64,000 nucleotides of DNA from CAVQBP01 sp963710745 (GTDB taxonomy: Bacteria; Bacteroidota; Ignavibacteria; Ignavibacteriales; Ignavibacteriaceae). Below, in pieces: positions 9,122-17,563 of the stretch. Below the pieces are notes generated by a model, which saw nothing but the letters and a program-made list of their open reading frames with translations, was not told the DNA's origin and made no database searches. The stretch lies in the NCBI GenBank assembly GCA_963710745.1, contig CAVQBP010000008.1:110737-174736 (forward strand), given 5' to 3'. The first letter of the stretch is position 1, and each line of letters begins with the position of its first letter. A program made the position numbers and the translations under genes.

Positions 9122-10795
9122 TTACCAGAATAATAAATTTAAAACTACAAGAACAATAAATGAGATTATTGCATAAAATTCAGGACGCTTAATAAACGGT
9201 AAGTGTCTATCCAGCTTTTCTTCTGTTAGACCCTTTACAAGTCCAACCAACTCTTCTTTCGGTTTCTTTTTAGTAAAGAAACTTATAAGTACCGTAACGA
9301 AAGCACAGATTAGCCAGGCCCACCATGCTCTCCAGAAGTTAGCCGCCATATCGCTTTGAACATTTGACATAGTAATTATACTCTGGCTAAACCAGTTAAA
9401 TTTAACTGCCAAATACATAGTGAATGATGAAGCCATTCCAGCAACCAATCCCCAGAATGCACCGTTAGGAGTTATCCACCAAATAAACATTCCCAGAAGC
9501 ATTGTTGCAAATAAAGGCGCATTTACCCAGGAGAAAATCGCCTGCATGTAATCCATAATGCTTGGAAAACTTTTGGCCCAATAGGCAGTAACCAATGAGA
9601 GGGCAACACCAACATAAGTTGAAACTCGTCCCATCCAGAGAAGATTTGAATCCGAAGCATTTTTATTCAATACCGATTTGTAAATATCATATGTCCAAAC
9701 TGTATTAAATGCACTGATATTTCCAGCCTGACCTGCCATAAACCCTGCGAGCAGTGCCGTCACTCCCAATCCAACTAAACCAGCCGGATAGTACCTGGCA
9801 ATTAATAATGGAAGAGCTGAGTCATAATTAATATGCCCCCCATCATGAATTAATTTAAATCCGCTGTGAGGATCATTGGATAAGACTATCGCAATTAAAC
9901 CTGCAAGTATAACTATGAATGGAAGAGCCATTTTAAAGAAAGAGGCAACAATCGGAGTTAGCCTGGCTGAACGCAAATTCTTTGCAGAAAATGCCCGTTG
10001 AATAACCAGAAAATCTGTAGTCCAATATCCGAATGAAAGTACAAAGCCGAGTCCAAGTACAATTCCCATCCAATTTATAAACATACCATTCTCTGTAGGA
10101 TTACCTGAGGTTGACCAGAGAGTTGTGAAAGAGACATGTGAAAATTCATTTATACGGGCAACAATTTCATGCCAGCTGCCAATTTCAATAAAGCCTAAAA
10201 TAGAAACCAGAAACAGACCGAACCAGATCATAAAAAATTGAATAATCTCAGTAAAAATAGCTGACATCAATCCGCTCATTCCGACATAAACTGCAACCGT
10301 AATTGCCGATACCCACATACTTATGTCCCAATGCCATCCAAGGAATGTGTGCAGAACCAGTGCCATAGCATAAAGATTTATTCCTGATACTAAGAGTGTC
10401 ATTATTGCGAATGCAATACCATTTAATACCCTGGTTTTTTCATCAAACCGCAATTTTAAGTATCCAGGTACCGATTTGATTTTGCTGCTGTAATAAAAAG
10501 GCATCATATAGATACCGAGGAAAAGCATCGCAGGTATTGCACCAATCCAATAAAAATGAGCAACATACATTCCGTATTTAAAAGTATTTCCTGTCATCCC
10601 AAGAAGTTCGAGAGCTCCCAGATTTGCAGAAAGGAAAGCAAGACCTGCAACCCAGGATGAATTTTTTCGACCGGCAAGAAAAAAATCCTCTTCATTCTTA
10701 GTAAATTTCCTGAGATACCAGCCAATACCGAGAACAAAAGCAAAATAGACTAGGATAATAATCCAGTCTATAAAGGATAGTCCGATTGTCTGCAT
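9122..10795 (-). CDS. Sodium:solute symporter (SSS family), probably galactose/glucose uptake
   Basis: A 557-aa inner membrane Na+-coupled transporter with about 14 hydrophobic helices. The start FIDWIIILVYFAFVLGIGWYLRK and the following DFFLAGR segment are typical of the sugar branch of the SSS family (SglT/SGLT-like). The motif GLMSAIFTEIIQFFMIW in TM5-6 also fits. It is the first gene of an operon with galK and galT, so galactose is the most likely substrate. An AAGGG ribosome site lies 7 bases before the ATG. A LacI-type operator palindrome and a promoter-like pair of boxes lie 60-115 bp upstream, so expression is probably repressed without sugar. Confidence 0.93.
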   Translation of the reverse strand: MQTIGLSFIDWIIILVYFAFVLGIGWYLRKFTKNEEDFFLAGRKNSSWVAGLAFLSANLGALELLGMTGNTFKYGMYVAHFYWIGAIPAMLFLGIYMMPFYYSSKIKSVPGYLKLRFDEKTRVLNGIAFAIMTLLVSGINLYAMALVLHTFLGWHWDISMWVSAITVAVYVGMSGLMSAIFTEIIQFFMIWFGLFLVSILGFIEIGSWHEIVARINEFSHVSFTTLWSTSGNPTENGMFINWMGIVLGLGFVLSFGYWTTDFLVIQRAFSAKNLRSARLTPIVASFFKMALPFIVILAGLIAIVLSNDPHSGFKLIHDGGHINYDSALPLLIARYYPAGLVGLGVTALLAGFMAGQAGNISAFNTVWTYDIYKSVLNKNASDSNLLWMGRVSTYVGVALSLVTAYWAKSFPSIMDYMQAIFSWVNAPLFATMLLGMFIWWITPNGAFWGLVAGMASSFTMYLAVKFNWFSQSIITMSNVQSDMAANFWRAWWAWLICAFVTVLISFFTKKKPKEELVGLVKGLTEEKLDRHLPFIKRPEFYAIISFIVLVVLNLLFW

Positions 10796-10851
10796 ATATT
10801 TTCCCTTAATAAATGAAAAATTTAATATTTATTAAAACCGAAAAATGAGTT

Positions 10852-10881
10852 CAATTATATTTAGTTTATATTTTGTCAAAC
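10852..10881 (-). promoter_or_regulatory. Candidate promoter of the galactose operon
   Basis: On the minus strand TTGACA (10881-10876) is followed 16 bases later by TAATTG, with TATAAT two bases nearer the -35 box (spacer 14). Read the Bacteroidota way, TTTG and TATAATTG resemble the -33/-7 pattern, with two possible TTTG positions. The boxes lie between the LacI-type operator (10896-10909) and the symporter start. The exact -10 assignment is uncertain. Confidence 0.45.
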
Positions 10882-10895
10882 AAACAATTTAATTG

Positions 10896-10909
10896 CAATC
10901 GTTTGCATT
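10896..10909. promoter_or_regulatory. LacI-family operator (predicted) upstream of the sugar symporter
   Basis: The sequence TGCAATCGTTTGCA is a 14-bp palindrome (TGCAAwCGwTTGCA) with the central CG typical of LacI/GalR-family operators. It lies in the gap between the symporter start and the 3' end of the adjacent LacI-type gene, 15 bp upstream of the TTGACA box. A second, imperfect copy precedes the regulator gene itself (11945-11958). Binding by the adjacent regulator is an inference from family and position. Confidence 0.75.
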
Positions 10910-10922
10910 AATTCTTAAAAAT

Positions 10923-11930
10923 TTATGCCGAATTTCTTATGATTAGTTTTGTTTTGAGCACAATAGTCTTCTTGGTTTTCATAGTTTCTTCATTCTCAAT
11001 CATTTCAATTAAAATTTCTGCGGCTTTCTTTCCCATTTCAAATGACGGTTGATCAACTGTAGTAATTGAAGGTTCAACAAGACTTGTTATTTTATTATTT
11101 GAGAAACCAACTATTGCTATATCTTCTGGAATTTTTAAGCCTGCTTCCTTTATCCTCTGAAAAGCCCCGATTGCAACCGGATCGTTAACCGCAAATATAG
11201 AATCGGGAGTAATATTTTCTTTTAGAAGTGCATCCATAGAATTATAACCATCTGACTCGTGCAAACCGCCAAAGCGGATCAGTTTATTATCAAAAGGAAT
11301 GTTCGCTTTCTTTAATGCGTTTTTATATCCTTTTAGTCTTTGCTCACATATTTCCAATACCTTTGGTCCAGAAAAATGTGCGATTTTTTTATGTCCTGTT
11401 TCGATTAAATAACTAACTGCATTAAATGCACTTTTAATATCATCTATAATAACTTTATTTGCAGAAATATCACTGCAGGCTCTGTCAAAAAAAACCAGGG
11501 GTGTACCCGTATTTATTAATCGTTTAAAATGATCCCCATTCCTTGTATTCTGCGAAATAGAGACAATGAGTCCCGCCACTCTCTGCTGCATCAAAGCGTT
11601 GGTATTAACCACTTCCCTTTCATAACTTTCATTCGATTGACAAACTAAAATAATGTACCCGGAATGGTATGCAACTTCTTCAATTCCGCTAATCGCAGAA
11701 GAAAAAAAATCGTGCTTTATTTCAGGAACAATTACACCTATTACGTTTGATCTTTTATTTTTAAGACTTCTGGCAATCGGATTCGGAAAGTAATTAAGTT
11801 TTTTGGCAGTATTTTTAACTAAATCTTTGGTTTCCTTTTTTATATCCGGATGATCATTTAATGCACGGGATACTGTTGATGCGGAAATCTTTAACTTTTT
11901 AGCAATATCTATAATAGTTGTATTTTTCAA
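10923..11930 (-). CDS. LacI/GalR-family transcriptional regulator
   Basis: A DNA-binding repressor, 335 aa from the TTG at 11930. A longer frame from another TTG at 11972 would add 14 residues of non-homologous character and place a predicted operator inside the coding region, so I prefer the shorter form. The N-terminal helix-turn-helix reads TIIDIAKKLKISASTVSRAL, followed by the hinge region and the PNPIARSLKNKRSNVIGVIV junction to the periplasmic-binding-protein-like sensor domain. It lies directly upstream of the symporter, galK, galT operon on the same strand. Sensing galactose or a galactoside is likely but not shown. The flanking operator-like palindromes suggest local and self regulation. 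Confidence 0.93.
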   Translation of the reverse strand: MKNTTIIDIAKKLKISASTVSRALNDHPDIKKETKDLVKNTAKKLNYFPNPIARSLKNKRSNVIGVIVPEIKHDFFSSAISGIEEVAYHSGYIILVCQSNESYEREVVNTNALMQQRVAGLIVSISQNTRNGDHFKRLINTGTPLVFFDRACSDISANKVIIDDIKSAFNAVSYLIETGHKKIAHFSGPKVLEICEQRLKGYKNALKKANIPFDNKLIRFGGLHESDGYNSMDALLKENITPDSIFAVNDPVAIGAFQRIKEAGLKIPEDIAIVGFSNNKITSLVEPSITTVDQPSFEMGKKAAEILIEMIENEETMKTKKTIVLKTKLIIRNSA

Positions 11931-11944
11931 AAGTAAATCGTTCC

Positions 11945-11958
11945 CGCAAAGGATTGCA
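11945..11958. promoter_or_regulatory. Degenerate LacI-type operator before the regulator gene
   Basis: On the minus strand this reads TGCAATCCTTTGCG, matching the perfect operator at 10896-10909 in 12 of 14 positions. It lies 14 bases upstream of the chosen TTG start of the LacI-type gene. It could serve autorepression. The central CG is changed to CC, which may weaken binding. Confidence 0.45.
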
Positions 11959-11984
11959 AAAATTCTGTACAAAAATAATATTTA

Positions 11985-12000
11985 TTTCCCAATTTGGAAA
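11985..12000. promoter_or_regulatory. Imperfect palindrome between LacI-type gene and epimerase-like gene
   Basis: The sequence TTTCCCAATTTGGAAA is a 16-bp near-palindrome with two mismatched positions, in the 100-bp gap upstream of the LacI-type regulator. It may be an operator or part of a promoter. No matching site was noticed elsewhere. Confidence 0.3.
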
Positions 12001-12030
12001 TTATTATTCGTACACATCCCTATTTAATGA

Positions 12031-13014
12031 TTATTTTTTATAGGCTTTAAGAATATCATCAATCATTTTGTTTGATTCTTCATTGATGATTTGTCTTTTT
12101 GGATCTGCTTCGAACCACGCTAACGTTCTTTTTATTCCCTGGTTGAAAGGAATTATTGCATTATAATCGGGTACAAAGGTTTTGATCTTAGTGTTATCAA
12201 AAATTATACTATAAGATTTATCACCGAGCAACGAGCCGATTAAAGATTTTTCATGTTTTACAATAAAATCCGAAGATATGTGTACAATATTAGCTTCAGC
12301 TCCAACGGCTTCGGCCAATGCATTATAGATTTGATCCCAGGTTAAAACTTCATCGGAAGTAATATGGAAAGAATGACCTATCGACTGCTGATGACCAATA
12401 AGACCAACAAAACCCTTTGCAAAATCTTCGGCATGTGTTACAACCCATAGTGAAGTACCATCTCCATGAACAATTATTTCCTTTCCTTTTTTTATTCGGT
12501 CTACAATCGTGTATTCTGTCCAGCCGCCCATAATAACCGGAAGAACTGTATCATATGTTAGAGAAGGCCGTACTATCGTTACAGGAAAATTCTTGTTTTG
12601 ATATTCATGATTTAATCTTTCTTCACATGCAATTTTATTTTGAGAGTAATCCCAATAAGGATTATAAAGTGGAGTTGATTCGGTAATAACAGGATATGAA
12701 GGAGGTTTCTGGTAAGCGGAAGCTGAACTTATGAAAATGTATTGTTTGGTTTTGTTACTGAATAAATCAATATCCCTTTCAATATCATTCACATTAAAAG
12801 CAATCCAATTTACTACAGCATCCCATTTATGATCTTTAAGAAGTGGAATAATTTGATCCGGTTTAGAAATATCACTATTAATAATTTGAACACCGGGAAT
12901 ATCAACATTTCTTACACCGCGGTTTAACAGGTATAATTCAATTCCTTTTTGAATACATAGCCTGCTTATATATGTACTAATGTTGCCTGTTCCGCCAATG
13001 AATAAGACCTTCAT
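12031..13014 (-). CDS. NAD-dependent epimerase/dehydratase family protein (extended SDR)
   Basis: A 327-aa Rossmann-fold protein with the nucleotide-binding motif FIGGTGNIS at 6-14 and the SDR active-site pair Tyr123-xxx-Lys127 (DYSQNK). The GGTGNIS start and the overall spacing resemble the group of atypical SDRs near chloroplast CSP41 rather than classical GalE, whose motif is GGAGYIGSH. It is preceded by an AAAGGA ribosome site and divergent from pncB. It lies upstream of the LacI-type regulator and the galactose operon on the same strand, with a 100-bp gap. A role in sugar or nucleotide-sugar metabolism is plausible. UDP-glucose 4-epimerase activity, which the Leloir pathway needs, cannot be assumed. 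Confidence 0.85.
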   Translation of the reverse strand: MKVLFIGGTGNISTYISRLCIQKGIELYLLNRGVRNVDIPGVQIINSDISKPDQIIPLLKDHKWDAVVNWIAFNVNDIERDIDLFSNKTKQYIFISSASAYQKPPSYPVITESTPLYNPYWDYSQNKIACEERLNHEYQNKNFPVTIVRPSLTYDTVLPVIMGGWTEYTIVDRIKKGKEIIVHGDGTSLWVVTHAEDFAKGFVGLIGHQQSIGHSFHITSDEVLTWDQIYNALAEAVGAEANIVHISSDFIVKHEKSLIGSLLGDKSYSIIFDNTKIKTFVPDYNAIIPFNQGIKRTLAWFEADPKRQIINEESNKMIDDILKAYKK

Positions 13015-13205
13015 TAAATATTCCTTTCTTTGGTTTGAAACTAAAAATAAAAAAAATTATTTCTTTTCTTTAATAAATTGGATAAATAAGTAATATATTA
13101 ATATTATTAAAGTTAATTTAACTAATTGATTAATCCAATTTGATTTATAAATGACAATGTATAAATATGATTTATAATCTATAACCTAAATGAGCAGGAA
13201 GAAAA

Positions 13206-14756
13206 TTGTTAAAGAAATTTGATCAATCGATATCAGAAGGAATATTGTATACGGATCAGTATGAACTTGTAATGGCCCAGCTTTATTTCAAGCATGGACT
13301 GCATGAAACAAAAGTTCAGTTTGATCATTTTTTCAGAAGCTATCCTGACTATGGTACACATAAAGCCGGCTACTGCATTAATGCCGGATTAGAATGGTTA
13401 ATCGATTGGATGCAGAATTCTTTTTTTGCAAATAAAGAAATAGAAATTTTAAGGAATCAAAAAACAGAAAACGGTAAAAATGTTTTTCATGATGATTTTC
13501 TTAACTGGCTGCAGAAGAACGGTGATTTTTCAAGCTTATCACTTAAAGCAATTCCTGAAGGAAGGGCAGTTCATCCGAATATCCCTTTAACCGTTGTTCA
13601 GGGACCTGTGGCGATAGCTCAAATCCTGGAGACTGCATTATTAAATCAGCTTAATTACCAAATACTGATTGCTACAAAAGCCTGCAGGGTAAAAGAAATG
13701 GGCAGAGGCGGACTTCTGATAGACTTTGGTGCCAGGAGAGGGCAGGATCGCGGCACTAATGCAGGCATCCGGGGTGCATTAATTGGCGGTGCGGATTTTT
13801 CCTCGAATGTGGGAATTTCCCACCTCCTTGGATTTCCTGCTAAAGGAACCCATGCGCATAGTATGGTTCAGCTATTTCTTACATTGGGAATGAGTGAATA
13901 TGATGCCTTTGAAGCCTTTTCGGATTTATACCCGGATAATTGTATTCTTTTGGTAGATACTATTGATACTCTGGAGAGTGGAATTCCAAATGCTATCAAA
14001 GTCTTTGAAAGGATGAAGAAAAAAGGTCAAAAACCTATAGCGATCAGGCTGGATTCGGGTGATCTGGCTTATTTAAGTATCCAGGCTGCTAAAATGCTTG
14101 ATTCTTCAGGTTTTAATGATGTTGGAATTGTACTTTCAAATGAATTGGATGAAATGAATATCTGGCAGATAATAACACAGATTTCCGAAGAAGCACCAAA
14201 GAACGGGATTGATGCTGACAAACTAATATCGAGATTAACTTATGGTGTAGGTACAAAATTAATTACATCTGCCGGAGCTGCTTCTTTAGGCGGTGTTTAC
14301 AAGTTAGTTGCAGTTGAAAACAATGGAAACTGGAAACCTGCTATAAAAATTTCGGAAGCGAATGAAAAAATTCCAAATCCCGGTAATAAAAATGTCTGGC
14401 GGATTTATAATCACCGAACCAAAGCTACTGCTGATTTACTTACTCTTAATGATGAAAATCCTGCCGAAGACGAAAAAATCATTCTTCACCATCCCTATGA
14501 TCAAAGTAAATTCAGAATAATAAATAAGGACCAGATATCAGAAGTTGAAAATCTTTTAGTTGATATTTTGCAGGACGGGGAGTTAGTTTACGAGTTCCCA
14601 TCTATATCTGAATTGAGAGAAAAAAGGAAAAATGATCTAAGTAAACTTGATACAGGGGTAAAAAGATTAATTAATCCGCATCTATATCATGTATCGATTT
14701 CAAAAAAACTATGGGATTTAAAGCAGGAACTCATATCGGAAACAAAATTAAAATAA
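13206..14756 (+). CDS. pncB: Nicotinate phosphoribosyltransferase
   Basis: First step of NAD salvage from nicotinate: nicotinate plus PRPP and ATP to nicotinate mononucleotide. The 516-aa protein begins LYTDQYELVMAQLYFKHG, the standard NAPRTase start. It has the FGARRGQD block at 174-181 and KGTHAHS at 213-219; His218 corresponds in position to the histidine phosphorylated in characterised enzymes. IRLDSGDLAYLS and TYGVGTKLITS are also conserved. Translation starts at a TTG with an AGGAAG site 5-6 bases upstream, and no ATG fits. It is a single gene, divergent from the epimerase-like gene, and no NiaR- or NrtR-like site was recognised upstream. Confidence 0.95.
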   Translation: MLKKFDQSISEGILYTDQYELVMAQLYFKHGLHETKVQFDHFFRSYPDYGTHKAGYCINAGLEWLIDWMQNSFFANKEIEILRNQKTENGKNVFHDDFLNWLQKNGDFSSLSLKAIPEGRAVHPNIPLTVVQGPVAIAQILETALLNQLNYQILIATKACRVKEMGRGGLLIDFGARRGQDRGTNAGIRGALIGGADFSSNVGISHLLGFPAKGTHAHSMVQLFLTLGMSEYDAFEAFSDLYPDNCILLVDTIDTLESGIPNAIKVFERMKKKGQKPIAIRLDSGDLAYLSIQAAKMLDSSGFNDVGIVLSNELDEMNIWQIITQISEEAPKNGIDADKLISRLTYGVGTKLITSAGAASLGGVYKLVAVENNGNWKPAIKISEANEKIPNPGNKNVWRIYNHRTKATADLLTLNDENPAEDEKIILHHPYDQSKFRIINKDQISEVENLLVDILQDGELVYEFPSISELREKRKNDLSKLDTGVKRLINPHLYHVSISKKLWDLKQELISETKLK

Positions 14757-15000
14757 CAATTTTTCTAATTTGATAATCGATTTAAATATTTTTTCCAAAT
14801 AAGCTATATGAAGAAAGATATATTTCAAATTAAGGCCATTCACTTAATAACGGTAATTTCATAATAATAATTATGCTGATTAACAGATTATTAAACCGAT
14901 CAAATAAATAAACCTGAGAATTAATATTTGATTTTTTAATATTGTTTCGATAATTACAGAGTTATATTACTCATAAAAAAAACCTTACAGGAGAGAAAAA

Positions 15001-16737
15001 ATGACAAATAACAAATTTTTTATTCCAATTATCCTATTATTATTTCTGATTCCAGGGATTACTTTTTCACAGCAGGATATTAGTAATTCCTGGGAAGGTA
15101 TCCTGGATGCCGGTTCAGGAAATCCTTTAAAAATAATTATTAATATTTCTAAGATAGAAGATGGAAAATTTAAAGCTTCACTTGACAGTCCCGATCAGGG
15201 TGCATTTGGAATTCCTGCCGGCGATATAATATTAAATAATGAAAAGCTCATAATTGCTGTCCCCTCAATTGGCGGAACTTATGAAGGAAATGTAGCTAGT
15301 AATTATTCCGAGATCAAAGGAGAATGGAAACAAAGCGGACAATCATTCCCTCTTACACTAACTCCGGTTAAAAAAGTTAATAATGATATTGAATTCTTTA
15401 GTATTTGGCAGGGAAAACTGAAAATAAATGAAATCGAATTAAGAGTTAATCTAAAATTTTTCAAAGACGAAAAAGATTCTGTCAGGGTTTTTCTGGATAG
15501 CCCGGATCAAAGTGTAATGAATATTCCTGCAAGTAAAGTTTATTATGGAGATGATAGTGTATTTGTAGAAATAAAATCACTTAATGGCATTTATTCAGGA
15601 AAATTTAACAATGATAAATCGGAACTTGTTGGGAAATGGACTCAGAGAGGTTCTTCTTTCCCATTAAAACTTGATAGAACAAAAAAGATTGTGGAAGCCA
15701 AACGTCCCCAGGAACCTCAAAGACCATTTCCTTATAATGAAGAAGAGGTAACTTTTGAAAACAGGAACGCGGGAATAACCTTGGCCGGTACATTTACATT
15801 TCCTAAAGAAGGTAATAATTTTCCGGCAGTTGTTCTCGTTACAGGTTCTGGCCCGCAAAATAGGAATGAAGAAGTATTCGGACATAAACCATTTCTTGTA
15901 TGGTCAGATTATTTAACAAGAAACGGTATTGCTGTATTAAGATTTGACGATAGAGGAACAGGTAATTCAAAAGGAACTTATAATGGTTCAACAACTGCCG
16001 ACTTTGTAGTTGATGCAATTGCAGCTGTGGAGTATTTAAAGAACAGAAAAGAAATTGATAAAGAAAAGATAGGCATTGTCGGTCATAGTGAAGGAGGCGT
16101 AATTGCACCCATTGCTGCAAATAAATGTAAAGATATCTCCTTCATTGTACTAGGTGCTGGTACTGCTGTTCCCGGAGATGAAATCATTTCACTTCAGCTG
16201 GAATCAATTTCAAGACTTGAGAATGTCCCTGAAGCAGAGATAAAAAAAGAGAAAGAAATAAATGATAAAACTTTTAATTTTATTAAAAACAGCAAAGATA
16301 GTGCTGAGGCAGCCGGAAAGATAAATGAATTATACCAGAACTATTATACCAGTTTACCTGATAGTGAAAAAAGTAAACCGGAAAATTCAAGCCAAAGTAT
16401 TGAACAGAAGGAAAAAAGTTTTCTGAGTCCCTGGATGAGATATTTCTTAAAATTTGATCCCAGAACTGAACTTGCGAAGTTAGATATTCCTGTTCTTGCA
16501 TTATTCGGTGAAAAAGATATTCAGGTTTCACCTGCCCAAAATAAAGATGAAATGGAAAAAGCGTTACAAAAAAGCAAAAGTAAAAATTTTAAAGTTATTG
16601 TGTTTCCAGGTTTAAATCATGTATTCCAGGAATGTGAAACAGGGGCAATTTCAGAATATGGAAGAATAGAGCAAACCACTTCTCCTAAAATGCTCTCAGC
16701 AATGACCGGCTGGATAAAAAATATTACGCACCAATAA
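15001..16737 (+). CDS. Secreted alpha/beta hydrolase with duplicated N-terminal beta domain
   Basis: A 578-aa protein with a cleavable signal peptide (LLFLIPGITFSQQ). Residues about 29-123 and 133-226 are two copies of the same beta-rich domain: W(E/Q)G at the start, LDSPDQ in the middle at 61-66 and 165-170, GEWKQSGQSFPL and GKWTQRGSSFPL at the end. The C-terminal hydrolase domain has a likely triad of Ser363 (GHSEGG), Asp506 (GEKDIQ) and His540 (GLNHVF), with an oxyanion TGSGPQNRNE stretch. This layout is shared by many secreted Bacteroidota esterase/peptidase-like hydrolases of unknown substrate. A strong AGGAGAG site precedes the ATG, and a terminator hairpin follows. It is a monocistronic gene. 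Confidence 0.92.
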   Translation: MTNNKFFIPIILLLFLIPGITFSQQDISNSWEGILDAGSGNPLKIIINISKIEDGKFKASLDSPDQGAFGIPAGDIILNNEKLIIAVPSIGGTYEGNVASNYSEIKGEWKQSGQSFPLTLTPVKKVNNDIEFFSIWQGKLKINEIELRVNLKFFKDEKDSVRVFLDSPDQSVMNIPASKVYYGDDSVFVEIKSLNGIYSGKFNNDKSELVGKWTQRGSSFPLKLDRTKKIVEAKRPQEPQRPFPYNEEEVTFENRNAGITLAGTFTFPKEGNNFPAVVLVTGSGPQNRNEEVFGHKPFLVWSDYLTRNGIAVLRFDDRGTGNSKGTYNGSTTADFVVDAIAAVEYLKNRKEIDKEKIGIVGHSEGGVIAPIAANKCKDISFIVLGAGTAVPGDEIISLQLESISRLENVPEAEIKKEKEINDKTFNFIKNSKDSAEAAGKINELYQNYYTSLPDSEKSKPENSSQSIEQKEKSFLSPWMRYFLKFDPRTELAKLDIPVLALFGEKDIQVSPAQNKDEMEKALQKSKSKNFKVIVFPGLNHVFQECETGAISEYGRIEQTTSPKMLSAMTGWIKNITHQ

Positions 16738-16740
16738 TCT

Positions 16741-16784
16741 AAAATTGGGCTGTTTTATCAATAATGATTTAACAGCCCTAATTT
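16741..16784 (+). terminator. Rho-independent terminator after the hydrolase gene
   Basis: GGGCTGTT at 16747-16754 pairs with AACAGCCC at 16771-16778 across a 16-base loop. AAAATT and AATTTT extend the stem outward, and a T-rich tract follows at 16781-16800. It begins 4 bp after the stop codon. Confidence 0.8.
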
Positions 16785-16870
16785 TATTCCTGATTTTTTT
16801 ATTAATACCGACAATCTTTAACCACTTTACTAATAATCACATTACAAACCAATAAGCTTCACATCACTTG

Positions 16871-16885
16871 ATTTTGGGTCAAAAT
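16871..16885. promoter_or_regulatory. Short palindrome upstream of TetR gene
   Basis: ATTTTG and CAAAAT are 6-bp inverted arms around GGT, about 46 bp before the TetR start. It is too short and AT-rich to interpret alone, but lies in the likely promoter region next to a larger inverted repeat. Confidence 0.3.
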
Positions 16886-16894
16886 TTATTTAAG

Positions 16895-16925
16895 TTTTCG
16901 ACCATTCAAGTAAATTAGTCGAAAA
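16895..16925. promoter_or_regulatory. Inverted repeat, candidate TetR operator
   Basis: TTTTCGAC (16895-16902) and GTCGAAAA (16918-16925) are perfect 8-bp inverted arms with a 15-base spacer, ending 5 bases before the TetR-family start codon. The position fits autoregulation of the TetR/HlyD/DHA2 efflux operon. Binding is inferred from position only. Confidence 0.55.
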
Positions 16926-16930
16926 AATAT

Positions 16931-17533
16931 ATGGCTGATAAAACAAAAGAAAAAGCAATAATTGAAGCGGCAAAAGAAAGGTTCGCTCATTTCGGTTTCT
17001 CAAAAGTTACAATGGAAGAAATCGCATCCGATGTGGATCTTGGGAAGGCATCTTTATACTATTATTTTCCTACAAAGGAGGACCTTTTTAAAGCTGTAAT
17101 TTCATTAGAACAGAACAAATTAAAAGAAAATTTTGAAGGATTACTTCAAGAAAATACAGATGCTTCAAAAAAACTTCAGGAATATGTGGAACTTAGGATG
17201 AAATTTTTCCGGAATTTAATAAATCTCGGAACTTTAAGTGTCCATTCCTATTTCGATACCAAATCAGTTATTAAAGAAGTATTTATTGATTTTGAAAAAA
17301 TTGAACTGGAACTAATTAAAAAAATAATTAATGAAGGTAAAATGGCTAAAGAATTTAAGCCGGAATTATCTGAAGATACTGCATTAATATTTTTACATAT
17401 TCTTCAAGGCCTGCGGTGCAGAGTTCTGCGATGGGCCAAAGGACAAAGTTTAGATTCTGAGACAAATAATGACTTGCAAAAAGAAATGAGCATAGTTACT
17501 GATATTTTTATTAACGGAATCTCAAATAAATAA
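16931..17533 (+). CDS. TetR/AcrR-family transcriptional regulator
   Basis: A 200-aa repressor-type protein. The N-terminal helix-turn-helix domain (about 7-55) reads IIEAAKERFAHFGFSKVTMEEIA and GKASLYYYFPTKEDLF, the family hallmark. The C-terminal helical ligand domain is unclassified. No Shine-Dalgarno site is evident, and an inverted repeat lies 5 bases upstream of the ATG. It is first in a co-directional efflux locus (HlyD, DHA2, TolC, MFS, DHA2), starting 30 bp before the HlyD gene, and probably represses it until a drug or lipid-like ligand binds. Confidence 0.93.
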   Translation: MADKTKEKAIIEAAKERFAHFGFSKVTMEEIASDVDLGKASLYYYFPTKEDLFKAVISLEQNKLKENFEGLLQENTDASKKLQEYVELRMKFFRNLINLGTLSVHSYFDTKSVIKEVFIDFEKIELELIKKIINEGKMAKEFKPELSEDTALIFLHILQGLRCRVLRWAKGQSLDSETNNDLQKEMSIVTDIFINGISNK

Positions 17534-17563
17534 TGAAAAATTTTATTAGCAAAGGAAATATAA

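Noticed and set aside
13015..13205. Regulatory site or riboswitch upstream of pncB
   Set aside because: The gap is AT-rich with weak direct repeats only; no NiaR/NrtR-like palindrome or riboswitch fold could be supported.
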